DNA of 30,577 bases, from positions 1-30,577 of the IMG/VR virus record IMGVR_UViG_3300030406_005436. One strand, given 5' to 3'. The notes under the pieces are model-generated. The model saw nothing but the letters and a program-made list of their open reading frames with translations, did not search any database and was not told the DNA's origin. This DNA comes from a virus. Positions 14,935 to 26,900 of this stretch are shown here, piece after piece. Numbering within the stretch: position 1 is the first letter of the stretch; each line of letters opens with the position of its first letter. A program made the translations under genes and the position numbers.

Positions 14935-17900
14935 TTAAGATGGTGTAATTAATCCACCTGTTTTTGCAAGTGTATCCGATCCACCAGTTCTATTAATTGA
15001 TGGGAAAGTTGTTAATCCTGAGTCAACAATGAGTCCTTTTACATTAAATATTATAGGTGAGGATGATCTAGTGAATCCACTTATTTTTCCTACAGAGTAT
15101 TTTCCAACTGGTGCTGTTGCAAATCCAACAGCACTCATACCTGTTGTACTTGAATCTATACAACAGGTAACAAAACCAACATCACCATTACTGGTAAAAC
15201 TTGCAACCTGGTAGATGTTATCAACAAAAGTAACTCCAATACCTACAACTGCATCATCTTCCCCACCACTTATTAATGATCTTACCCCATCACCAACATT
15301 TGTATCAAAGATATAAATTGGATCACCAACTGCTATTGGATTAAAATCAGCACCACTTCTCTTAATTGTAAATTTGATAGCCAAATTAGTATTGAACATT
15401 GTAGTTGTAATACCAGTTACAATACCAGTGCTTTCTGTAATAGTAATTCCATTAGTTGTTAAATTTTCATATATTAATGGTGGTCTTTCAATTATTGTTT
15501 GAGGTGGATTTGTGTTTGTATAACCTGCACCAGCATTTGTAATCGTAGTAGATGTAACTGATCCGCTAGTTACCACAGCAGTAGCAGTAGCAGTTGTTCC
15601 AACACCGATTGGTGCAGCAAACTTAATAGCAACATTTCCAGAATATCCTGAACCAGCAGTTCCTATTGTTAGTGCAGTAATTGAACCAAGTCCAGAAACT
15701 GTGGCAGTAACTGCTGCACCAACTGTAGGTTTTCCTGAAATAAGATCAGCATTGAAAATAGGAGTAGCTTCATCTTCATAATTGAAATAATCCGCATTAT
15801 CAACAAAGAAGAATGTATCGGATTGAAGAACATCATCAATAATTTTTGCAGTTGGATTTATTCTTGGTTCAAGTTCAGCTCTCTTTTTAGAGAAGAAAAC
15901 TTTATTGATTGTTTTGTCAACTTTTTGTCTAATAAGTGTTAAAGGTCTTGATACAGTTTCACTAATACCTTGATTTTGATATACATTTGTTTCTAATGTG
16001 GTAGATGTTCTTATTCCTGTTACAGTACGATTATCCTGTGTTTGTATTTTGTTTCCAAGAGAATCAATAAATGACTCGATTCTAACTTCATCACCAGTTT
16101 TTATAATAGATTTTTGACCATCCACCACTTCAGAATCAATTCCTCCAGTACCTTTATAGAATAATATACTTATATCATCTCCTTTATCTTCACCTGATTC
16201 CCCGACTGGTGGTTCACTGAAGTTAATGGCAGTTCCACCTGTTATTGTATATGCTTTAATTGGTTCTTGGATTATACCATTAACTGTTACTAAAAATATA
16301 TTTTCAATTGATACTGAACTTAGTAAACTTTGAGAAGGCTCAACACTTATCAATTCATTATTAAGATTCAATGGGAATTTAGTTCTAACACCATTTTGAA
16401 GTGGTTTAATTGAATCTATATAATCAAATTCACCAAATTGCCACATTGCAAAAGAATCTGAATATATTTCATCTACAGAAAGAGTTGATTTTGGTGAAAA
16501 TGAACCCATTCCCTTGGCAGTAACTAAACCGACAGCCTCAACAACATCACCTTTTTTAAATGCAAAACCTGAATTAACTATTTCATATCTTGAAACTTCA
16601 AATAAAGTTGAACCAATTCCAGTTGTTGAACTTGCACTAACAATTGCATTTACTCTCAAATCAGTTCCTGTATCTGTCGTAGCACCAATACCTAATCTTG
16701 AAACACCAGTCACTGATAAATTTGAATATGATGGTTCAGACACAAAGACTTGAGGATCTTGATAACCTGATCCTTCAGCATCAATCGTAAATATCGCAGT
16801 TCCACCAACTCCAGCCACAGCACTTACCTGTGCTCCTGTACCAACATTAGTACCTACATTTACACGGAATACATTAGGAGTTATTTTAGTAACAACTGTA
16901 TTAATACCAGCAACTGGGTCAGTTGATCTTGGATATCCGTGAACAGTTTGGAAATTGTCTCTTGAACATGTGAATCTTATAGAAGCATCTTTTATCTTAA
17001 CTAAATCACCATCATTCATCCCATGGTTAGGAGATGTTATTATCATAATACCTGTTGTAGGATCATACTCAGCATTAGTTGCTGTAATATCAGCACCACC
17101 GTTTTTATCAAGACCATTTACATCAGCAGACACAAAACGATGCTCATATCCAAAGTCTTTAACAGTTACTCCTATTGATACTAGTCCATTATATCCAGAT
17201 CCAAATCTTAAACCACCAAACCAAGGATATGCATTACCAGATCCAACGTAGGTATGAGGAATTGTGCTTACACCTATTTTAACACCAAATACATTTGTTG
17301 CTGCAATTGATACTACGGGGAATTTATATCCTATCGTTCCATCAGGGAAGATAGTTGTTGTAACTCCAGCATAAGAAGGAGCACAATCAAATTCTAAACC
17401 TCCCAGTAATACTTCTTCATTAGAATTAATAAATCGATGTTCATTAACAGTTTTAATTGTCATTATACCTGTCACTTCATTATAGATGGCAGTTTGAATT
17501 CCTAATGCAGATCCACTATATGCAACCCCTACAATACTTGTTATTGTTCCACCAGCACCAGTAAGTGCTTTTACTTTTGCACCAACTGTAGGTGCATATC
17601 CTAGACCTGTAACTGTAGATCCGAATGAAATGGGAACTCCTCCTCTTGGCAACTCATTTAAGTTAATATTATTATTGGATATGAAAGGTGATCCATCAGA
17701 TGATGTAATTCCTGTAAAGAATACACTTGTGACACCACTTGCACCAGTTCCACTTTCAAGTATTTTAAAGTTTTTACTTGGATTGTTAATTGTTGATGGG
17801 GACTGGAATACACCGTTTATAAACAAAATACCAGATCCACCAGTCGTTCCTAAACCAACAGTATTTGCTCCACCCACTTTAAGAGTAAACGTAGTTGTTA

Positions 17901-20900
17901 CACCTGTAAATTGATCTGAAATATCATCATAAATTTCATTTGTGCCATAATCATTTCTCAAATAAACTCGACCATTAAAATCTGATCTTGGAGTATCTAA
18001 ATTACTTTCATCTTTGTCTGTATTAGGATTACCTCTTGGTGCATCAGTAAAGAACACTTTACTTCCAACAATATTATAATTACCTTTAAATCTCTCAACT
18101 ATAGTTCCATCAGAATGTGTGCTATTAATAGTACCAACAAATGATCTATCAACTTCAACTAAAGCAAATGTTCCTGAAGTTCCAACTGGTGATCCATTAG
18201 TTGTTGCAAATCCAACGTTTCTTACTCTAACATGCTCATCATCTATTTTTAATATATCATTTACAGATATTGTGCTAATACCACTTAAGTTAATAATTGT
18301 TGTGGTTAAACCTACTTGAGATCCCACATTATTTTCTAAAGTGTGTGTTACGTCTGTTCTAATTAGAGGGTATTGTGCAGTATCGTCAACTGATATTAAT
18401 GTCTTCTCATTACGTTTTGCCATGATAAATTCATGAGAATTACCTTCACCAATTCCAGTAAATGTAACTGCAGTACCTGCTCTTGTTGTGGATATAAAGA
18501 ATGCCTCCTTTGTAACTGATTTTGCAAAAACAGTTGTTGGTAAGGTATCAATTATTGATCCATTTTTAAATTGCATTGGAGTTGAACCTACACCAACAAA
18601 TGTAGATTTTGGTGTATAAATCAATTCTTCGTTCTCTCTAAAGAAATGATTAGGTATGGTAAATTTACCTGTAGATAAAATTACATCTGATGTAAGAGAT
18701 GGATTGAAATTTTTTGAGAAGATTGGAACATTATTATTTCTCAAATCAAATTCCACTCTATTAACTCTCTCACCTTCAAGTGCATTAAATTCTAGAACAG
18801 TATTATCTTCTACAACTGGTCCATATGTTAAGTTTAACGGATCGTTTACTTTATCAAGAGTGGTATAGAAACAGTGATTCAAAGAGACAACTGTAGAAAC
18901 ACCAACAGAATCGTCTGGATGAAATTTTATTTCAAAATGACTTGCTGTATAAGAAGCACTAAATGTTCCCAACCCTGATGAAGGATCGTACTCTGTATTA
19001 CTATCTTTTGTAACCGATAATGATCCAGATGGTTGAACATAAGCATTTACACCATCATGTAGTGCTGTGACTTCATGTACTGCCTTAGAAGCACCAATGC
19101 TAACTTCAACAACAGATTTTACAGTATTGAACAATTGTGAATTTAAACTAAGGAAAGTAGAAATACCTGTATTTACTGTTGTAATTCCTGAATATATTGA
19201 AGTTCTTTCAGAACCATTTAACTGATTGGGTGATTTAAATCTATATGTACCATTAGCATTTCCAACCGTTCCAAAACCAATATTTTTAGATTTTACTTTT
19301 ACTGGATTTGAACTGTTATTCACAAACGTCACAAACATGTAAGGATCAGAACCAATATTTCCAATGTAAGATGTTACAACACCAATTCGATTCAGGGTTA
19401 AACCATTAGAATCTGTATCAGCATATGCTTGTGCAATAAATGTATCATCACCTGAGTTTGTAACAAATGCTTCGATGAAATTCATGCTATTATCTACCGT
19501 ATCAATCGCATGAATAGAAGAATAATTTGATTCATAAAAAAGATCAGAACCAGTATTGTTAGTTAAATTATATATTGCAACAAGTGTTGTGTCATTTGCT
19601 GCACATGTTTGAATTCTAGAATTCAAGAATATAGGACCAACTATTTGTGCTCCAATACCATCAAGGTCTGTATTGAATTCTGATGTAAATATTTTTAAAT
19701 CATAATCAATGTCGGAGTTGGGATCTGATGTTGGTTCAAATCTAAATGTATCGATATCAGTTACATTATCTTTGTTTAATTTAAATGTTGCAAAATTAGA
19801 CTCTTCGGTAGTAGTTAACCCTATGCCAGAGTTTATTAATTTTGATTTTTCTAATAAAATGTTATTAGAACCATTACTTAATAATATAAACTCAGAAAGT
19901 TGTATTCGATTGGATGAACCTGAAGCACTTGACACTCTCACTAACAAATTCTTAAATACTCGTTGTGAACCAAATGTAAATAAATCAAGAAACTGATTAG
20001 GAGCTCCTTCTAAATTAGAGAATTGTTGATTTATATCATCAATAACTAATACATCATTTGAGTTACAACTTACATAACTAGATAATCTTATATTATCGAA
20101 GGATATTTTTCTTGTTGTATTATCTTCAAGAACATCCTCATCTCTAACTGTATCAATATTTCTGATTTCATCAACTCTTCTATCAGCAAATAAATCTAAT
20201 GTTACATCTAAACTCTCTGTGGATCCTATACTTGCACTACTTGTTGAGGTAATACCAGTGTCTGCAAAATTTTTCATTCCACTAGTATGTAAAATATTAT
20301 TCACAGAAGTTCTTAAATCTCTCCATTCAACAGGACTTTGAACAGAATATGACATGTTCTGATAATAATCATTATCAGGTATAACTTGAAAATCTTCACT
20401 CAATTTACCTATGTTGTCATTCCATCCAATATCTTTAAGAATTGAAAAGTCAGTTTTTAACCTTGCTTTATTATTAGAAACTTTTGATATTTTTGCTTGA
20501 CTTCCACTAATTTTACCTACTATTCGATCACCAATAAACAAAGTTTCTTTTGTAAATACTTTTAAGTTACCTACACTAGTTCTAATAATCTTAAATCTCC
20601 CAGATATTGCATTATTATTTCTAAAGACATTTAATTCTTCTCCTTCTACAAATCTGGATTGATTTTGGGTTACAAAAAATTGTGGATAATCTTGTTGATT
20701 TATTACATTTGCAAATGATGTTACAATAGTTTTTGCAATACCTGTATTACTTGTTCCATATTCTGATACATCAATAGTCACCTCTGCAAAACCACCAACA
20801 TTCCCATTAAAACCAGTTACCTTCAGTAAATTATATCCATAATCTTTCGAATTAAATCCTGATCCTGTACCAGAAATTTTTTCTATACCTTCAATAAATA

Positions 20901-23900
20901 CCCTGTCATTAACAGCAAATGGATTTGAAGAGAATTGTCCTTGAGGTGTTGCTAATTTACATGTATAGGATGTACCTGCATTTGATTTGACTTCTAATAT
21001 AGTGATACCATTAGTATTATTAATAGTTCTTAAGGTAACTGTATTTGCAGGTAATCCAACTGGAACCTCATTTACATTTACCGAAAGAATACTATTTTCT
21101 AACATTACGGGTTCTAAGAATCCACTTTCAATTTCTTGACCATTGTCTGAGTTTACAATTACTATATTTGGAGCAGTGATAAAATCAGATCCACCATTTG
21201 TTACACTTACAATACCTAAAGTTTGAGAATTTACTATTTCTATGGTTGGAGATATTAAACCTTCTGGTTCTAATGTTTTATCTGATGAGTATTCGAATCC
21301 TTCATTTATGACTCTTACAGATTCTACAAATCCAATTGTTTTTGATTTTGGTATAATTATTGCATCTCTACCAACTGAACTCTCCTGTACACCTACAAAA
21401 TTAGGTAATTTCTTATAATCTGACCCACCACTTATAATATTAATTTTATTAATACCACCAGACGCACTTTTGGATGATGTATTATATTTGATTACATCGC
21501 AGTCAGCAGGTGTGTATGATAGTTTTTCAGGTTTTTTATTTAAAAATATACTAAACGAAGTATCATCAATTTTTGTTATATTATATGATCCTGTGTATTC
21601 ACTATCAATAAATTTAATTTTAGAATTATTTTTAACATCTACATCAGTTGTGGTAGTAAATCCAGTTTTTTCTAGATTGTAATATAAGAATTCTGGTAAA
21701 CTAGTGCCATATCCGATAGTCAAAGTAGTAGCACTAGTAGTAGTTGCTATTCCGACTGTTCCAACACCTGTTATATTGAAATTATCAGTTTTTCCATCAG
21801 ATATAAATTCATTTTTAAATTCTTCATCATAAAATAATTTAAATTTATACCCTAATAGTGAGGCATCTGATAAATCAAATGTTAAATTATTATTTTTAAT
21901 TGAATGTATTTCTGGATTAATTTTTGAAATTGTTTGTGATGATCCACCAGTCGATCCTATACCTATTACATTAGGAATATTTTTAGTTGCATCAATTAAA
22001 GTTTCACATAATTTTATGTTATTGCTGTCAACTTTGTATACGAAATAATTTTTATTAAATAATCCCTCTGGCAATAAATTAGATGAATACTTAATTTTAT
22101 CTCCAGTCACAAATTCGTGATTGTCAATATTAATTGAATTGGTGGTGGTGTTTATACTTGTTGAATTGAATCCAATAGGATTGAATAAAATAAATCCAGT
22201 TTCTAAATCTCTAGAAATCCTGATCGCAGTTGATGTTCCAATACCAACTGACAATTTAGGATTGACTGTCAAATTAATTTGATCATCAGTCTCCAAACCA
22301 TGAGTTGGAACAGTCGGAGAAGTTGATATACTTACAACTGTGTTTATCTTTTCAATATCACATTTTACTTGATCAAAATCAGTTTCTAGTAAGAATTTAT
22401 CATTATCTCCATTTGTTAAACTTGTAAAATAAACCTCATCAAAGTTAGCACCTAATCCAGTTTTTATTCCAATTGTATCCTTATTCCTATTAACAGCATA
22501 TAGTGTTGAAGGTATATTAAAAGTAGTTGCTGGATTATTATCTGTAGATATTGCAATGTTAGCACCAGCTGGTTTAGTTAATAATAATTTTTGATTTGTC
22601 TTTAATCCATGATTTTCTAAAGTAATCTGTCTTATAGGTGTATTTCTTATTACATTTTTTCCAGCAAAATCGAAGGTAACTGTATGTTCAGTTCCATCAA
22701 ATGTACCAACTCCAACTGTTTGATTTGGATTAAAAAATATTTTTTTGTTAACTTGTGATTCAAATTTTGGTATTGATTTATCAAATGTGAATTCATTTGA
22801 TATAAAGTTAATTTTTGAACCTTTTGGATGTTCAGTTCCAAATGATGGATCAGAAGATCTCTCTACTGTTAAAACATTTATATCTTTGTATATGTTTAAA
22901 ATTTTAAGAGTTTCAGTCCCTATACCAATACTATTTCCTACAGAAATATTGGATGGTACATTAGATACAAATATTTCAGTTGTTAATCCTGCAGATGGTG
23001 ATCCACTAATTGTTGAAATTGAAATACAAGAAATTGTATTTACTCCAATTTTAACTTGTCCATTTAGAGGTGATAAATCTGTGGTTAATCCTGCAATGCT
23101 TACAACATCATCAGATTTAAAATTATGACTATTTAATGTGGATGCAGTTATAGTCTTTTCAGACCATGTAAGCACCACATCTTCTATTTTTTCTACAGTT
23201 GTATTTAAATTTGATATAGATTTACCATTTACTTCTGATATTTCTGCTGACAAATTGCTACCACCTGTATTAGTATCATCAAATTTTAACAATTCACCAA
23301 CTTTATAATCAGATCCATTATTTAAAATATCAAATCCTGTAATGGATCCAGAGGATATGGAAGTAATTTCTATCTGTTGATCATTTATCTCATTAGTCTC
23401 AACTAGAAAATCATTATTAGCAAAATCGTCTGATACTTTATATGGGAAAGTATTTCTTAAAATATTTCCTTCATTAAAATTAAATTTATTTTGTAAAATA
23501 TTATTAAAGTTATGTTCTATTTTTTTAGATCTGTAAGTTGATCCTATGAAGTAAGGGAAAACAGGTTTATTATTTGAGTCTACAGTAGCATGATAAACAT
23601 ATGTTCCTTGAGGAAATTCTATAGTTTTTTCAAATCTACCGTTGTGTTCATCCAAATCTCCATTATCTGTAAAAGTATAATCTTCTACAAAGTATCCATT
23701 ATCAAAATCAGGTCTATCAATAACATTTGATGGTATTAATTCATATCCAGATTCTAATATTTTTTTACCAACATTATTACTCGGAAGGTTTGATGGGTCT
23801 GCAAAACCAAATGGTCCGTAAATTGGGTTACCATCATAAGACCATCCAATTAATCCAGATACCTTATCACTACCATCTTTAAATGGACTTGTAGAGTATC

Positions 23901-26900
23901 CAATGTAACTAAATTTTAACTTATTATCAGACTCCTCTAGGTTCTCAAAATTTCCTCCAAAATTTTTATTTAGAGTTAAAGATCTTACATTTGGATCAAA
24001 TAAAGCATTAGTCCCTGTAGACTTAACTTTAATATTAGTTGACGTTGAATATCCAATACCAGAATTGATTATAATAACATTTTCTAATTTTTGATTTACA
24101 ATAACTGGTCTCAATTGAGCACCAAAACCTAGACCTGTTGGATCCTCAATGACAACATCAGGAACTGAGAAATACTCACTTCCCTTATTTTCAATATTAA
24201 TATCAATTATTTCTCCATTTTCAATTACTGGTTTTAATGATGCATTCTTACCATTTTTTAAAGTTACTAAGGGTTTTCTGTGATTATTCAGTACTGTTGA
24301 TCCATATCCAGTTCCTGATTCATAAAGATATAATTGTTGTATTGTTCCTTTTACTTTTGGTGTTGCGACTATTGTTTGTGATGCAGGTATTGTTGTTCCA
24401 CTTCCGAGAGTGTCAAAATTAACAAAAATTTTTATATCAGGGAACATAAAAGTTTGTAAACCTGTTCCAGATTCTCCAAATATAGTTTTTTCACGTCTGA
24501 TGTAATTTGATTGAATTGTCCCTCCAATTCCAGCATTACTTAAACTAAATGAATTATCATCATTTTTTAAAACATAATATTTGTTATTTGTATTCAAACC
24601 AACAATGTTACCAGAATATTCAATTAAATCACCATCCTGAAATCCATGATTGTTGAAAGTGATTCTATTAGTAATAGAGGATATCCCAGACTGTTTTACG
24701 AAAAGTTTTCTATTTGTATAATTTTGTCCACCATCTACAACATTAACACCTAATAATGAGTTTCTTAAACCAACTTTAAATACTTGATTTCCTAGACCAG
24801 TATTTACTTTAAAATTAATTTTTGGAGCACCTGCTTGGTAGTTTTCAAAAGTTTCAAATAATTCTATTGTTGTACTATTGGTCTTTCCAACATAATAAAT
24901 TGCACCATTTGATAATCTATCAGTCCCTACACCCACAATATTAATTGGTTCACGAGAATTAGAATCATAAATTACAGATTCTCCATCTGCAAAATTATGA
25001 TCCCCAATAAATGTTATAGTTTCAGATACAGTATTGATACCACTACCACCATTTGTTTTAGGTTCAGTGTTAAAAAATACTTTTCTATATCTTGTTCCTA
25101 TTACAGGTTCCAATACACATCCTGTACCATTACCACCCGTAACACCAATTGATACTACTTTATCAATATCAAAATCTTGAGGATCTATCAACACATCTTC
25201 AATTCTACCACTAATGACAGGTTGAACTAAAGCAGTTGTACCAATTCCATTTGATATGGTAATGTTAGGTAAATTAATAACATCATAATTATTACCACCA
25301 TTTAATAAATCAACAGATTCTAAAGGTCCAAAAAATATTTTGTCTTCAGATTTATAGTTTGTAATTTCAACTCCATTAACTAACATTCCTGTCTGTCCTA
25401 TGGGGGTTGGATCATCATTACCATTTGAAATGTTTTCACTCAAATTAAATTTTTTAAATAATTTCTGAGATCCAATTTCGTTTGATCTTTGAGAAAATAA
25501 TGTAAAATTATGAATACTAGTATCTGAGTCTTTCTTGAATGTTAGATTTTTACCATTATCAATTGCCGAGGGAGATCCATATAACTTAAATGTTTTATTA
25601 TTAACGAGTTTTACAAAATAAGAACCTGTCTCCAACCCTACAAGTGAACCACCTTGGGATTCGTAAAATATTTTTTGTCCATTTTTAAATGGAACAAGTA
25701 CTCCTAAAGATATGCTTGAAAATATATCATCATTTACAACATCAGTGAGAGTTGCAATTCCTGAAGATGCTGAAGTTACAGTACCAAATCCCACTGAAAC
25801 AGATTTTGTATCTTCAGTTATCTGATTGAAATATGGATGTGATTGATTAGGATTATTTGTAAATGATGGTAACGAATTAGATGCTACATATGCCGTATCA
25901 CCTTGAGTATAAACATTTTGAATATCAGATATTAAATTAGTTCCAAATTCAATTGGTGTGTTTAAACTATTTGGTTTATTAAGTCTTTTTCTTAACTTAT
26001 ACTTACTTTTATCTTCTTCTGTTACAAAATCTGGGATAATATCATTATCACTTAATGTGATTGTATTACCTGCAATACCATTTACGTAGATTGTGTTTGA
26101 AGATTCCACTATAGTATTAGTTCCTCTATTCACAATGTCTACAATATCTCCCTCCTTTAAACTTGATCTATCAATAGTTCCTCCCAATGTCATTCCATTA
26201 GAATCTTTGTCAACGATAAAATATGATGAACTGGTGTTATAAATCCAAGAATTGCAAAAAATTTCTTTGAATGATGTTTTATTATTTTCGACTTTATCAC
26301 CAATATTCTTAACCGTTATTACTTCACCCTCATTGACATCAATTATATCACTTTGTTCAAATTCAGATAAAACTCCAGTTAATCTGAGAACCACCTTTCT
26401 ATTCAAATCACCATCTTCAAATCCAAAATATGTAATATTTGATCTTACATTCTGTACTGGATCAATTGTGACACCTACACCTGTACAATTTAAAAACTGA
26501 TTTACTGTTTTATCAGTGTATGTTATTGTGTTTGTTCCAGATATAATAGTTCCTGCAGTTCCAAAACCAACAGTTGAATCAACAGTAATCACACTTGAAT
26601 TAGGTTCAACCTTTTCAATTGCTTTTGTATTTGGTACAACTACAAAATCCCCTGCAATATCAGAACTTTCGTCATAACCAACAAATAAACCAATTTTATA
26701 ATATGTGGTAATTCCACTCAATCCAGAATCTTTTCTTTCAAAAGGTTCAATTTCGGATATTGAGGCATTTACATCTATATCAAGATCACTTCTGAATAAA
26801 GTTTGTCCTGTTAAACCTTTTAACAATGATTGTCCCTTCAATCTTCTAGGATTACCTTCTAAGAGTTCTGCAACACAAACTCTTCTTCTAACATAATCAG

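Noticed and set aside
22650-22841. Minus-strand open frame of 63 codons in another frame of the giant
   Set aside because: Its Leu/Gln-rich product is typical of a frame-shifted read of AT-rich repeat DNA, and the main frame has no interruption here.
22745-23128. Plus-strand open frame of 127 codons inside the giant gene
   Set aside because: The minus-strand frame is intact through this region with clear repeat modules. The plus frame has no recognisable motif or ribosome site, and similar antisense frames occur throughout the window.
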